Assembly: GCA_002205965.3 (NCBI GenBank)
Contig: NADL03000024.1
Span: 372,001-436,000, forward strand
Direction of reading: 5' to 3'
Length of the DNA: 64,000 bases
From: Kappaphycus alvarezii
Lineage: Eukaryota > Rhodophyta > Florideophyceae > Gigartinales > Solieriaceae
A program made the position numbers and the translations under genes. The notes beneath the pieces are model-generated. The model did no database searches. It was not told where the DNA came from and saw only the letters and a list, made by a program, of their open reading frames with translations. Positions 35,669 to 46,760 of the stretch are shown here, piece after piece (position 1 is the first letter of the stretch; every line of letters starts with the position of its first letter).

Positions 35669-36182
35669 GAAGTTTTTGGACATTCCTGGTGTGGTTTACG
35701 TCTTGAAGATCAAGGGTTAACATGGAATGCATCACTGACTAATGATGAACACAGAGACCGGTCAGATCTGGGAACCGTGGGATCCCTTTGCTTGAACACT
35801 CTCTTCTCAAGCTCTCTTTGATTTTGTCGGCCGTCATTTCTAATTCATCTCCATTTTAGAGGTCCGGAAGGCGGTGCTCGCGACCGCAGTGAAGCGCAGG
35901 AAGCGGCGTACAGGTCTCAATTCCTTGCCCGTCCTGAAGTGCGAACTGTAGCTGCGGAAAAGCGAAGAAGGCACCAGCGCTGCTCCCCAGTTACTCAAAA
36001 TTCAAAGCTTTAACCTCAATGCTTGCGAAAAATCTGCATGCTTCTTTAGTTTTTATCCTTTCACAGTGTATTCTTCTCGGTCATTGTTCTTCAAATTGCT
36101 TTAATTCTTGATTCTATTCCTCTTGCTTCATTTAGTTTCTTGCTTTTCCTTAGATGAGTAAATGGGTAGGACTTTACTTAAA
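35669..36182. other. Spacer before the gypsy relic
   Basis: No gene recognised. The right end merges with the gypsy integrase C-terminus on the minus strand. A gypsy 3' LTR would be expected here but no repeat partner was found. Confidence 0.4.
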
Positions 36183-36424
36183 AAACGATCCGGCGCGAAT
36201 TTATTCCTTTCCGCGTAGCGAGACCAGTCGATGACACTAACTCGCAGCGTGGGTAGTTCGACTTAATCATTCGTAAAGGCCCATAGAAATACGTATCGAA
36301 GGCTTTCCACTTGCTCCCATTATCAAAAAACGCGTCGTGCGCCACCAACGCCTAGTATACAACTTCGAACTCCTTAACGTCTCCCTTGGCCTTACGGGGT
36401 TCGCTGGAATTGTCTAGCTCGGCA

Positions 36425-37372
36425 GCGAGAATGAGAAAGAAAACAAACACAAACTAAGACTTTCAGGGTGTTCCCTGTCCTCTTTTTATTTAAGAACACT
36501 GCGGCACAATAGCACAGCTCACCGACGGCGAGGATAAGTTGAGGTGGTACAGCGGAGGAATTTCCTTGGACGGCTGGACGGTATACTTTTCCTCCTGGTT
36601 TTAAGGCCGGACCGGGTTGCTTGGAATGCTAGAAACTTGAGAAAATTGAGTCCAAAGTACCCTGGACACAAGGGATGCAATATTGGGCAAGAAAAGAGAT
36701 ATAGTAGCGGGTCAGCAGTGCTGATTTTCTCCTTTGTAGATAAGGTTGTTTTCATAAAATCCAACCCTGAAGTTCCTACTTGTATATAGACGCCATAGTA
36801 CGGGGCGCGAAGTGTGAGTAAATATCACAGACGAAAAATGTAAGGGATAGTATATATTTGATGTAAAGGGGGAAATGAAAGGGGAACCAGGGCACATAAA
36901 CGAGCCTTTAGCCAAAGTTGCCGTTGGAATTGTTGTTGCAAAGGCGGAAATTGGCAGTCAAGTTCAGACCCAAAACCGAGGTGGCTGTTTAGTCTGGGGC
37001 CCTAGCGGCCAGGTAGGTATAAATGATGGTTAGCTAGGTTAGAATTATGTACGAATTCTGGGTAAGTAAAGTCAATTTCAGCGAGGTAATGGAGATCCAA
37101 GTTAGAGATGAGTAAAGTCGAAACTTGGGCCAGGGGTTCCTTTGTCCTGCGAAAATATCAGGTCCAAGTTAGCGACGAGTGGTCTGGACTGCCCGCCTTC
37201 AGGCCCTCCCGAATGAGCATACAGTACCAAGAGCAATTATCAGCGACGATCGAAAATTGGCTTTACTGTGGAGTACAATGCCTGTAAGTGGCAGTGCAAA
37301 AGATTGGATCATAAAAAGATGACTAAAATCAGCTCTGCCGGTGGAACTACCGTACGAATTACACTTTCAATA
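36425..37372. repeat. 0.95 kb repeated block, copy 1
   Basis: Homologous over its whole length to 58093-59044: ATGAGAAA then ACACAAAC/ACACACAA at the left, GGAATTTCCTTGGAC, GGGTCAGCAGTGCTGA, GAAGTTCCTA then TTGTATATAGACGCC, AAAATATCAGGTCCAA, AAAATCAGCTCTGCCG at the right. Here it sits inside gypsy pol, and in copy 2 inside copia protease, so it is a mobile unit of its own. It could be a solo LTR of an unseen gypsy family or a non-autonomous element. It contains no open frame with a motif. A TATA-like TATATATTTG lies near 36852. Confidence 0.75.
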
Positions 37373-37375
37373 CGG

Positions 37376-38060
37376 TAAATCATGAACTGGTCATATTTTC
37401 CGGCACGGGAGCCTCTACGATTTCCTTAATCTTGTCGGCATCTATCGTTACTCCGCCAGAATTGGCAGTATAACTGAGCAACTTCACTTCTGACTGAGCA
37501 AAGCTGCAATTGGTTACCTTCAGCTTACAATTCGCTTCATTGATCCTTCTAAACACTTCTTTGCAATGAGCTATGTGTTCCTCTAACGTCTTAGAGCGTA
37601 TTAACAATCGTACACATAAAAAATCACGAACAGTAGCCCGCGAAGAACCTCTTCCATCATCCTTTAAACGTCGCTAGTGCTTTCATGAGTCCAAACGGTC
37701 GATTTTGTACGTTCCATATCCAGAGACAAACCTCGTCTTTTCCTTGCAAGGCTCGGAAATCCTAACCTGGTAGTATCTTATATAAAGGCATAAAATTGTG
37801 AAGGACTCTGCGCCGGGGATTTAGTCGAAAATTTCTTCTATTTTAGGTAATGGCCAGCGGTCTGGCTTCATGGCCCAGTTCAAATTTCGGTAATCTATGC
37901 TGAACCTGTACCTTCGTCTTTCTCGTGGCTATAACTACCGGAATCGACCAGGCAGACCTTGACAACGTAATAGACTAGGCTTCCAATAGTTCCTTCACCT
38001 CTTTCCTTACTACGTCTTTATGCCTCGGCGGCATTCGACAGATTTTCGACTGTATCGGAG
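37376..38060 (-). pseudogene. Gypsy reverse transcriptase fragment
   Basis: Reads KELLEA, FSIDYRNLNWAMKPDRWPLP (palm start), YYQVRISEPCKEKTRFVSGY, YGTYKIDRLDS and then SKTLEEHIAHCKEVFRRINE with VKLLSYTANSGGVTIDADKI. This is standard Ty3/gypsy RT order. The YVDD region is shifted out of frame near 37630 (the sense reads close to a damaged FVRDFLCVRLL). Ends where the block begins. Confidence 0.8.
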
Positions 38061-38401
38061 TCTTGTCGTTCAACTCCAAAGAATGTACCACCGCAAATGA
38101 ACCGGCTCAAGATCGTGAATGTACCGCCCTATCCCATCTGTATTATAGAGCGCCTTCACCAGATTCTTCTGGTTATTCTCCTCAAGGTGGTCCAGCTTCG
38201 AAGCCCGTAAGGCAAATCGATCCAGACCAACCTCTTTCTCTTTCTTTATTTAATTCTTAGCAGATTGAGCCAGATCAGGCTCGTACGGTTCCTTTTTAAT
38301 GATGGCTAAGTTTGTTATCCAAACAATCACCACTCTCACTAGAAGATGAGGAAGAATGGAGAGTTTCCACATTATCTGAAATATTGGGATAAGTAAAGTC
38401 C

Positions 38402-38833
38402 TCACTGTTCGTCTGAGGTCCCGCTGATGTTGGACGACTCATTGATGAATGGTGACGCAACCTCGTCTTCCCCTATCACCGAAGTGAATTTCGGCAGGGC
38501 ATAAAAGATACGTGTCTGCAGGGATTCCGGAGTCGGACTTCTAGAGATAACATCGAAGGAAGCGTTGTTTAACACTAAGAAGTCTAGATACGCGACAATT
38601 AACCCGTAAGATACCGGTACTCTTTGAACATATCCTAGCACCTGTGTGACGGTTCCGTCAGATATCGTCACCTTACAGTCGGTCTCCGTCGGGGTGGGAA
38701 CCAACTTCTGACAGAAATCCCACGAGATGAGGTTGGGAACTTCACCCGTATCCAGAAGGGTATGGGTCTCTGTTCCATATAACTTCACAGCTATGAACTT
38801 GAGTCGACTTGACCCTTCCGAAGGATTAACCAT
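38402..38833 (-). pseudogene. Gypsy retropepsin-like protease
   Basis: A 143-codon clean frame with THTLLDTGEVPNLISWDFCQ: the aspartic protease motif D-T-G is kept, but the next residue, normally Ala, is Glu. CKVTISDGTVTQVLGYVQRV and FLVLNNASFDVI (usually LG followed by Asp) follow the retropepsin fold. The Ala-to-Glu change beside the catalytic Asp would probably inactivate it. Confidence 0.7.
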
Positions 38834-39471
38834 CGAGGCCTGTATTATCCCTCTTGGATAGCAATTGCTAAAACCTTCCTGGCCTCCTCGTATCCCTGCG
38901 CAATATTTGCCCGAGATTTATCCTTGCGGCAGCGGGGCCAGTTCGGTAAGAAATGTCATACTTCCCTACGTGATCTCAGATTCCATTGGAATTCTTTTTC
39001 AACCTTCGGTTTCCTCCTTTTTTTCTTCCTCCGAGGGTTAGGGGTAAAAATAGGTGTACGGTCACCAGGGGCATTTTTTATGATGGCATCAATATCCATC
39101 ACATTTTCTCTTTGCTGTTGTGGAGTGCCTGTCCATCCACCCGCTCTTCCTAGCAGAAAAAGGCCCTTTTCACGAGATTCCCGAACGCAGAGATGTTTTC
39201 ATCATCCCTCGGGGCCTTCATCTTCAATTCTTCTCCAGACTCAGGCAGGACCATGGCAACTCCGCTCGCCGATCACCACACGAGGGCTCTTGAACCAGCA
39301 TTTTTCCTCCCACAATTAAAGCAGGATGTCTTTGCGAGGGTCGTGCTGGAACACAGCCGACCCATTCCCTTCTGATTGTAGTAACTGCAATAATAATGTG
39401 AGTCCGTCCTTACCGACGGCAACGTGTTGTCAAATTGTTTCTTCAAAAGCAAAGATAGTTCAACAAAAAGA

Positions 39472-40074
39472 CTAGTAAGCTGATCCATTTTTTTTTCCAG
39501 ATGTTGTAAACTGAGTGCATCTGGCCTTTGGGGGATCTTCTTCGGCGTTCCACGCAAGGAGGCTCTTTGATTCTCTTCTCTGCGGATCGTCTTCTGTCAA
39601 AATGAAGAAGTCCATAGTGGCATTCTTGAGCCTCTTATAGTCCTCAGGGACTCTAAACATTACAATCTGAGTCATATTTTGGGTTTCTGCAACTGACTTC
39701 CGAAGCCGGCCAAAAAGAGCTGTATCATTGAATCCAACTCTCTTATTAAGGTCGTTCAACTGCGTTAAGAAGCTCCGCAAGTCCTTTGGGCCCAATCCGG
39801 CGTTAATATTGTTGTAGAGTTCTTCTTCCGGCTTTGGGGTCTTCCCAAACTCCTCGATGAGCTTGGCTTTTACGTTCGAGTATTTCTTGGCCTCCACCAT
39901 CAACGCTTCCTCGTGCACAAAAGCCTCGTAGTAATGCTCAAACGCTGCGCTCTCGAGGTGGCAGAGGATCTGGAATGCCTTTTTCTCGCCGCTTTTTCCG
40001 CGCATAAGTACATTCCCGTACGCGAAACTGAAGCGACCAATGTCCGAAGAAAGGGGGAAGCTCGAAAGAATCAA
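39472..40074 (-). pseudogene. Gypsy gag fragment
   Basis: A 200-codon frame with EKKAFQILCHLESAAFEHYY, YSNVKAKLIEEFGKTPKPEE and SFLTQLNDLNKRVGFNDTAL, the capsid-like helical pattern of gypsy gag proteins. Downstream (about 39400) NCGRKNAG remains of a zinc-binding motif. The frame opens with an alternative start codon at 40074, so the true start is unknown. Confidence 0.65.
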
Positions 40075-40080
40075 TCGTCA

Positions 40081-40493
40081 TGAACGCCAGGTTACAATTC
40101 TCACGTCGGACGTGGCAAAGGCTGCTCGGGATCCCAATGGCCACCACTGCACGAGGCCAGATACCAGGACTGTAGTAAGTACCCGAGGGATGAACTTCTT
40201 CGACGTTATGGTATGAGTTGGTGTAAAGAAAAGGAACTGTTGCCCACTACTACAGTACTGCGTATCCATCCACTTCATCACCAGCAAGGTGAAGTATAGA
40301 CCCCATACAGACAAAACCGTGGCTATCCCCTTGCTCGTAATAACCTCACTTGCGCGGCCAGTTGATGCCTGCACATGGACGCCTTAGGGGTTGACTATGA
40401 TAGGGGCGGCTTCCGTAGAAGAGAGGGGCTGCTCATCACCGATTGGTAACGTGTGAGGGTGTCGGCAGACGCGGAGGATTCAGCGCAGACTTT
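40081..40493. other. Upstream of gypsy gag; no gene recognised
   Basis: Probably the gypsy leader, and possibly its LTR remnant, but no repeat partner lies in the window. A 98-codon minus frame (40078-40374) has no motif. Confidence 0.4.
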
Positions 40494-41000
40494 TTAGTCT
40501 TGGGTACTGGAAGAAGTGGGGAGACCAATTGAAACAAAGGAGAGAAGAGCCGCAAAAATTCCACCCAAAATACCCGGCAGGACAAGACCCCCACAGCTTG
40601 AAAAAACAGGCTCCTTCGCCAGCCATTTAGAACCTTGCGAAGGATGCGACGGCGACAAGCTGCACCGCTGAAGGGCTACCTTGACGAAAACCATGTAGCG
40701 CCCTTTACAGCGCCGTTCGAAAAGCAACGCCATCCTTCCGCGCCATTCCCGGTTCGTCCAGCGCGCTCCGGGGGCAAGAGGTGGCGGTACTGTCGACATG
40801 GATATTGACGACATCGGTGCAGCGAGAGCGCAGCGGTCGCGGCATGTCGATCTGCAAGGGGAAACGGGCTAGACGAGTGGAGGTGGGCGCGCCCGCACCC
40901 GACGACATGTCGCACGGTGCGGGCGCCGAGAGCGGCGAAATGTTGAAGCCTCGCAGTGGGTGTCCGGGGAGTTGCTTCCGAACTGATGGGGGAAATTTAA
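40494..41000 (-). CDS. Unknown protein A, hydrophobic C-terminus, frameshifted
   Basis: Minus-strand frames give STVPPPLAPGARWTNREWRG, RMALLFERRCKGRYMVFVKV and a C-terminus GGLVLPGILGGIFAALLSFV that would span a membrane, ending at 40494. A diverged relative lies at 43980-44480 in the same orientation: RAPSARGTTWERRVRTALPL aligns with LAPGARWTNREWRGRMALLF, and both regions contain the DNA string GCGGGCGCCGAGA. The family is unknown. A start is not fixed; frames overlap upstream to about 41000. A GTACTGTAC unit lies just upstream at 41014-41033. Confidence 0.4.
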
Positions 41001-41194
41001 TTTCAGGGTACACGTACAGTACAGTACTGTAAGAGTCCTACTTTCATACCTTTGAGGGAATTGTTTAGGTATTTCAAGAAGTGGAAAGTGAGGTCATTTC
41101 CTGAAGCCGTCATGGGGGAGTACAGTACTGTACGATAGTTTCTTTCGGGCAACCGAGAAAAATTACGAATGCACATCCAGTGTGAGCTTGAAAC

Positions 41195-41856
41195 ATGCCC
41201 AGCCTTAGTGCCTTTTGTGCCGCACGGCCTCTATTCTTTTCCCAGCCTGTTCAACACCAGACTCCTCCTTATCACGCAACAAAATGTTCCATCCCACCAT
41301 CTCAACAAACAGTCAAAGCTCATATCATGGCGTGGGCTCGAGTCGTTGTTTGCGGTCTCAATCTCTGTCCCTTTGCGGAACAGGTTCTCGACTCAGGCAC
41401 TGTCCGTCTTCATGTCTCCCTCGCTTCTGATCCTCCTCTGTCAAATCCGCTGTCAACGATGAAGTTCACTTGCTTACGAATTCGTCACCCCGCGACATAT
41501 CTACTACACTCCTGGTATTACCGCAGTTTGCTCAGGAAGATTTTCTAACTTTTCATCGCGTATGCACTGATATCGAGATGGCTGTGGAAATGGATCAAGA
41601 GCTGGTGGATTGCGTCATGCTTGCGTGTTTTCATCCTATTCATCAGTGGGGTGATGCGGAAGGGCTTCATGACGCTATTAATTTTGATAAACGTGCCCCT
41701 TATCCAGTAATCAATTTACTGAGAGCAGAGCAGGTGGATGAGTATGTGCAACAAGGCCGAACTCAGAATATCCTGCACCGCAACAAGGCAACTTTACAGA
41801 GGTTGGGTTCAGAGAGGCTGAGGGAGATTTATCGCTCCCTTTTCGTCACCGATTAG
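41195..41856 (+). pseudogene. DUF1415 family protein, one frameshift
   Basis: The family is of unknown biochemical function and occurs in bacteria, plants and algae. The window copy has ARVVVCGLNLCPFAEQVLDS (the N-terminal LCPFA motif), then after a one-base shift at about 41450 STTLLVLPQFAQEDFLTFHR, VMLACFHPIHQWGD and KRAPYPVINLLRAEQVDEYV. These are the FHP and PYP-x-LLR motifs of the family. It ends at 41856. The ATG at 41195 adds a 44-residue leader that might be a transit peptide; the ATG at 41328 would start right at the domain. About 220 residues suits the family. The single shift leaves both halves well conserved, so the gene is probably functional in the organism. Confidence 0.8.
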
Positions 41857-42063
41857 ACTGCTCCTCACATGAATGTTAATCTTGGCCATGGTTCAAGCAG
41901 AAACATGCCGTCCGCAGCGCATTGCGTCGTTCACAATTCTCCGAGCATCCAAGAGAGATTTCCGAGCTTATATCAGCAGGCTGCGTACTCTTCTTGCGCT
42001 GTTCTGTACACAATCACTATCGGCATTGACACGAAAACCCCCTGGTTTTGCACCAAAATTGGT

Positions 42064-42118
42064 TAATTGCGGTCTGGATAACTCGTTTTCCAATTGCGGT
42101 CTTGATTACTCGTTTTCC
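42064..42118 (+). repeat. 27-bp tandem duplication
   Basis: AATTGCGGTCTGGATAACTC then GTTTTCC, followed at once by AATTGCGGTCTTGATTACTC and GTTTTCC. Two units with two differences, 200 bp downstream of the DUF1415 gene. A third AATTGCGGT lies at about 42171. Confidence 0.9.
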
Positions 42119-42746
42119 TCAAGTGGTCAATGTTATCTTGACGAGCGTTGGGCATGCAGATGAGAGTTGTAAATTGCGGTGCACTGCGACTGCACAGTTC
42201 TTGCCTAGTACTGTACGCCATATTTTACATGGAGATTGGTGTGGTTATGATCTGGGCCTACGTGGCCGGATAAAAATTTGAAAGAAAAACAATCCGTGCT
42301 TTGCGTTGACATACCCCAAGGCCCTTCAAAAGTGTTTGACATGTGTAGCCTGGAAATTCGTCATTTTTGAACGACATCAACCTTTCGTGATGGAGCCATT
42401 TCTCCATGAACTAAATCGAGACTCGCTGCGGCCTGCGCAATGTTACCCACTTGCTAACTCATTATGCAGGTGATAAAAGTCAGGGCGCAGCTTCAGTGCC
42501 ACCATTCACGTATTTAAGGCGTCATGATGCTTAAGCTCCACTTCACCAAAGTAGCGGAATTTAAACCCGTATGCTTCCAGTTTGGGCGTAGCCATTGCAA
42601 TTATACCACTCGCATCCGCAACCGTGACCCATTACTTCATTCAAAACTTGATTTCTTCCTGTCAAGGTGCCGATTAACTTTTTCGCAATCGTCAAGAAGT
42701 CGCCACTATTACATTCAACGTCTCTTTATCTGAGTGACCGTGCAGG
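42119..42746. other. Intergenic between DUF1415 and GST-like genes
   Basis: No gene recognised. One TAGTACTGTACG unit at about 42209. The promoter of the GST-like gene must lie here; no clear TATA box was found. Confidence 0.45.
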
Positions 42747-43453
42747 ATGGCATCAAACTCAATTCTGCTCTCAAAGTACGACATATCGTTGTTCCAAATG
42801 TCATACTCACGCTCCTTCCGTGTTACCTGGTTAGCCACGGAACTGGACATACTTGACAAAATTACGGTTCACGAGGTAGCGCTTACTGAGGGTGTGCAAT
42901 ACAAACCTGAGTTCACACGCATGAACAAAATGTCCGCCGTTCCGACACTTGTTCTCGTCGACAAGCAATCAAAAGAGCAAGCCGTCATGACAGAAAGTGC
43001 TGCAATCTGCACTTTCCTTACTGATCAGATTCCCTCTGGGGCCCGCTGCAAGCCGCAAACGGACAACATATTGGGTGTGAGCGCTTATCAGAGGTTCATC
43101 TCGTTTGGCGTTGCATCAATGGATCCGTTGCTTTGGACGATTCGTCTGCACGAGGAGCTGCTCCCTGAAAACAGGCGACTCCCGATGGCCTCGCAAATGG
43201 CCAGGAAATCGTTTCTTGAAAAAGTAATACCTACCCTGGAGGATGTTTTGGGTCATCAAGGTGTCCACTATATATGTGAGCCTCATCACCGAGGTTTCAC
43301 AACGGCAGACATTGTCGTTGGTACGCCTTGTTTTGGGCACAGGAACGGTACTCTTTACTGAAGGAGTCGTCCATACTTAAAGCATACCTAGCTAGGGTAG
43401 TCCAGCGCCATCACTTCAGGACGGCAATGCGACAAGCCCAGAATCGACTGTAA
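42747..43453 (+). pseudogene. Glutathione S-transferase-like protein, one frameshift
   Basis: A two-domain GST fold, expected in the cytosol, conjugating glutathione to electrophiles. The thioredoxin-like N-domain has SYSRSFRVTWLATELDI (Ser/Tyr near the expected glutathione-activating site), the cis-Pro loop MSAVPTLVLVD, and the ESAAICTFLTD motif that binds the glutathione glutamyl group. The helical C-domain has LPMASQMARKSFLEKVIPTL and the folding box GFTTADIVVG. A one-base loss near 43325 ends the frame early at 43361. In the other frame the C-terminus continues as LFWAQERYSLLKESSILKAY to a stop at 43453, giving about 235 residues, the normal GST size. The class (for example BphE/F- or fungal Ure2p-like) is not determined. 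Confidence 0.82.
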
Positions 43454-43541
43454 CGGTTTGCAGGAAATGAGTTTATTTGAATTCGCAAATCTTCATTTCG
43501 CACAGTAGCGGGTTTCTTCGAAGCAACAAACAATGCAGTAC

Positions 43542-43765
43542 TGTTACAACTTGACAATGAAGTTGTAAAGCACGGACCAGGACTGATAGTAACACAATCA
43601 CTGATGCCTGTCTGGACCTGGAGACCAGGTCAGGGGCGCTTATATAGACCTTTGCGGGGCTCTAAATGCAAACTAGGTACGTGGCTGACAGAATACTACT
43701 GTACGTGAATATGCACTTTGCTGACAATACACGTGTACGTGCCACGTACTAATTGAACCCTAACA
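43542..43765 (-). repeat. Left LTR of the gag-only element
   Basis: Begins TGTTACAACTTGACAATG and ends AATTGAACCCTAACA (TG...CA). Contains GGCGCTTATATAGACC, a TATA-like box on the plus strand, 15 bp after GACCTGGAGACCAGGTC, a palindrome. Confidence 0.9.
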
Positions 43766-43979
43766 TTCGTACCTTGTGCACACCTCGCGTACAATTAAAA
43801 AAATTCAAACAAATACAGAGGAAGAAACTTTACTTCATTGAGTATCTACAACAACAATAAAAATCAACACAAAAAACACGCAAATTCAATCACGCGAAAA
43901 ATTAAGTGGGGGGGGGGAATCTTTTAATGTGTTCAATAACCTGAACCGTACAGGTAGTGGTTACACTTAGAAGACTAAG
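43766..43979. other. Internal region beside the left LTR
   Basis: AT-rich with a ten-G run (about 43908-43917). No coding motif. Under minus orientation a polypurine tract is expected at about 43766-43780 but the sequence there is mixed. Confidence 0.45.
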
Positions 43980-44480
43980 AACATCTCCAGGCGACGGCTG
44001 AACCATCACCCACTCCAACAAGGACAAAGGGGGACTAGAAGAAAATTCCACCATCTAAATACGGGATCCAGACAGCTTGAAAACCTTCTAGTGTAAACAT
44101 GCGAACTTACAGACGACGACAACCAAGACGAAGAAAACTCCGGACGAACGAACTTGCCGACAGACTGACAGGGCTGCGCAGACCACGTTCCTTCGGAGAC
44201 TGTGACAAAGACAGTAGGTGAAAAGCGATAGGAAACAGCGAACTTTGGAAACCCTGTTCGAGTGGAAGAGCCGTCCTTACACGTCTTTCCCAGGTCGTCC
44301 CACGTGCGCTGGGGGCGCGGGACGACAATCCACTCGAAATAACCATCAGCAACAACGGTGCAGCAAGAGATCTTGAGTCATGGTTGTTCCGTCGCCAGGA
44401 CATGCGAGCGGACATAGATCCGGCGCCCGCGCCAAGTTCAGCGCGGGCGCCGAGAAGAGCGAAAACAAGCTTGAGGAGGT
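43980..44480 (-). CDS. Unknown protein B, relative of protein A, frameshifted
   Basis: Minus-strand frame SMSARMSWRRNNHDSRSLAA, then APLLLMVISSGLSSRAPSAR and TTWERRVRTALPLEQGFQSS. A stop at about 44105 is followed in another frame by a hydrophobic stretch near 44060 that corresponds to the C-terminus of protein A (40494-41000). The relation is clear but distant, so this is not a recent copy of the neighbour. It lies inside the LTR pair. Function unknown. Confidence 0.35.
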
Positions 44481-44550
44481 CAGTAAGATAGGGAGGACGG
44501 TGGGGACCGCCAATGAAAATTAAGTAGCTCGTTTTCCCTCAGACTCAATC

Positions 44551-44925
44551 TTGCCAGATTCTCAATTCGAAAAAATCCCTTTCACCAAATTACTTCTAAA
44601 GTCTCCACCGCGGTTCCCAATCGGTCCTTTCGTTCCCGCGCTCAATAGCGGTGCCTCATCCGCCATCGTCTCCGCTGCACCAAGTTCCGTAGCCACACCA
44701 CCACCGAGCCCAACCACGCCAGCGCCCTTATCTAACGCTTCCGCTCCATCTCCCACAGTAATATTAACCGACACAGTTCGCTCCCGTCTCAAACTGCCCA
44801 GCTTCAGCAGCAGACCTATTGCTGTGCACTTCCAGGTGACCCATCCACTCACGAGGCCTCAATCAACCTCAGTGTCCCAATCAACTACCAAGGGGGGGGA
44901 AATTTGGGGTGTTTTTAATGCATGA
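44551..44925 (+). other. Pro/Ser/Ala-rich open frame
   Basis: 125 codons opening with a non-ATG start, rich in Pro, Ser, Ala and Thr (for example SSVATPPPSPTTPAPLSNAS). It may be an upstream piece of the zinc-finger-like gene or non-coding C-rich DNA. No motif. Confidence 0.25.
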
Positions 44926-45143
44926 AAAATATGGTCAGCTGTTCCCTAAGGGATGTCGTGATGGTAAAGGCTTACAATATAAAGGGTTGGCGGGAAGTTG
45001 TCAAAACGCTAGAAAACTACCAAGGTGAATTCCCAACACGTCACGACCAGCCCGTGCATCCATTATCTCTGTCCAACTTCACCTTTCCTTTGCATCTTTT
45101 TATCCACTTGTCCCTTCTGTCCCGTACCCGCAACCGTAGAGCC

Positions 45144-46760
45144 ATGCCTCCCCCCCCGCATCAATCACCGCAGCCGCCTTTGCCAAATGCAAGTCACTCG
45201 GGCTATTGCCTGAGCTATACCACCAACTTATTCCAAGCATACAGATGATGTCGATGCTGCGGATGACCTTATGACTCTAGCCAGGCTGTCGAGCCGACCT
45301 CAGGATATACGAGCCGCACTCGTTTCGTCGACATTTCCCTATGACCAAATTACGAATTTCCAGGTCCCTTCAGTCCTTGATTCAATTTGTCCCGGATGCA
45401 GAGCAGGATCGGTTGACACGGGTGCCAATATTGCTATGTCCATCTCACTCAAGCCGCAACGAGCAATTGAGAGGCAAGTTATGGTTCCATCCCATCCGGG
45501 ATCCATCCTCGATCGCTCCGCACTGCTTGTTGAATCAGCACTCATCGGCATTGCTGCAGAACAATCCACCACCCTTTCCGCTAAAAGTACCGCAACCCCT
45601 GGCTCCCCAGTCTTACGGAGCGGCGCCTTAAGCAATACCACACCCTCAGGTTATGCTACAGGGGACATCATTGCATTCGGCGTTTCCGAGGTTATTGCCA
45701 GGGCGGAACTCGGTTGACGGTCAGTCTCATCCGTTTGGGACGCAGTTGATGCAGTGTATGGGAGAGGTCCCACGTCTACTCAAATTTGCATTCCCGATTT
45801 CACTTAGCCGAAGGCGAAGCAAATTGCTACTGCCACTCATGGTGGCCAGTTCTCCCCACATCCCCTTCTCCCGCTTGTGCTGCTAGTTCCTCAACGTCAC
45901 TCCAACTATCCAAACAGCAATCCGTCGCGTCACTTATTAACGCGAACGTAACGTCCGGAAAGCCTGGAGGGAATCCTCAACCTCCGTCGCGACGCTGCCC
46001 GGGCTATCCTCCCTGATTTGCAGGAGTGTGTTCCCGCTGCGGTACAATCGGAAATTGCACCTGTCGTCAAAGCTCATTGTAAGATGAGACTACCCTTGTC
46101 AGGACCGTCAAGCGGCCTCCTATCAAGTGGACTTCTGCAGGCAACACATTGCCATACGCCTCGTGGCGAGAAAATATGGACGTGCACACGTTGCATTCGA
46201 AAGTTTGGGTCAAAGCCTCACATGAAGATGTACATTGAAACGCCGCACTCAAGGATGCGCGTTCACCTGTGCTACTGTGAAAGCATTGGGACTTGATACA
46301 ACCTCACTTGGCGCCTGGAGAACGCATGAGCGAACCCCAACGAAGCATGTTTGCATTGTGTACAAGAGTCCTGTCGCGGTGTTGTCGAGCCTGGCCCGGC
46401 ATCAGCGAACTCTCCCAACCCAACTGCAGGTGTTGCCGCTGTCGTTGTACTGGAGATGCCGAGTTTCTTTCTACTTCCGCTGTGTCTCGAGCAGCGGGCT
46501 GTGCTCGATCTGCATCCTTTGCAACGAAAATTCTGGGCTCCCGCATTCTCCTGAGTCGCACGAACTACACGATGCGCTCGCTTCTTGGACCTCTTCACTA
46601 TCCTGCAACTTCCCAGTCTACCCTTTCGGCTGTCAACCTCGTCGTTCAACCGCTTCACTCGAATGAGGGCGGAACTACTCCATCGAGAGAGAGATGCCTT
46701 ACAGTGGGCCCTCTTACAGTGTCACATCCTACAGCACCGATTACGGCCCGGGTACAGTAA
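45144..46760 (+). pseudogene. C2H2 zinc-finger-like gene inside the LTR pair, frameshifted
   Basis: From the ATG at 45144 several frames give AFAKCKSLGLLPELYHQLIP, LARLSSRPQDIRAALVSSTF and a Ser/Ala-rich middle. At 46150-46260 a zinc finger reads GEKIWTCTRCIRKFGSKPHM with MKMYIETPH after it: C-x2-C and the final His are present, but the first His is Tyr. A second finger-like unit follows (YNLTWRLENA with a shifted HERTPTKHVC, Arg in place of His), and a third with SSLARHQRTLP. C2H2 fingers bind DNA, so an origin as a host transcription factor is likely. Loss of two zinc-binding residues and many shifts suggest decay. It lies antisense to gag within the element. Confidence 0.45.

Larger units (their letters stand above)
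36183..40080 (-). mobile_element. Ty3/gypsy relic, interrupted by a 0.95 kb block
   Basis: Minus-strand order: gag (40074-39472), zinc-binding region (about 39400), protease (38833-38402), RT (about 38060-37376), inserted block (37372-36425), integrase C-terminus (about 36425-36183: HDAFFDNGSKWKAFDTYFYG, RCELVSSTGLATRKGIN). RNase H and the integrase core are missing at the position of the block, so insertion came with, or was followed by, deletion. No LTRs were identified. Confidence 0.75.

Noticed and set aside
46272-46658. 128-codon minus frame over the zinc-finger region
   Set aside because: Antisense shadow; the plus strand carries the finger pattern C-x2-C and aligned His residues.
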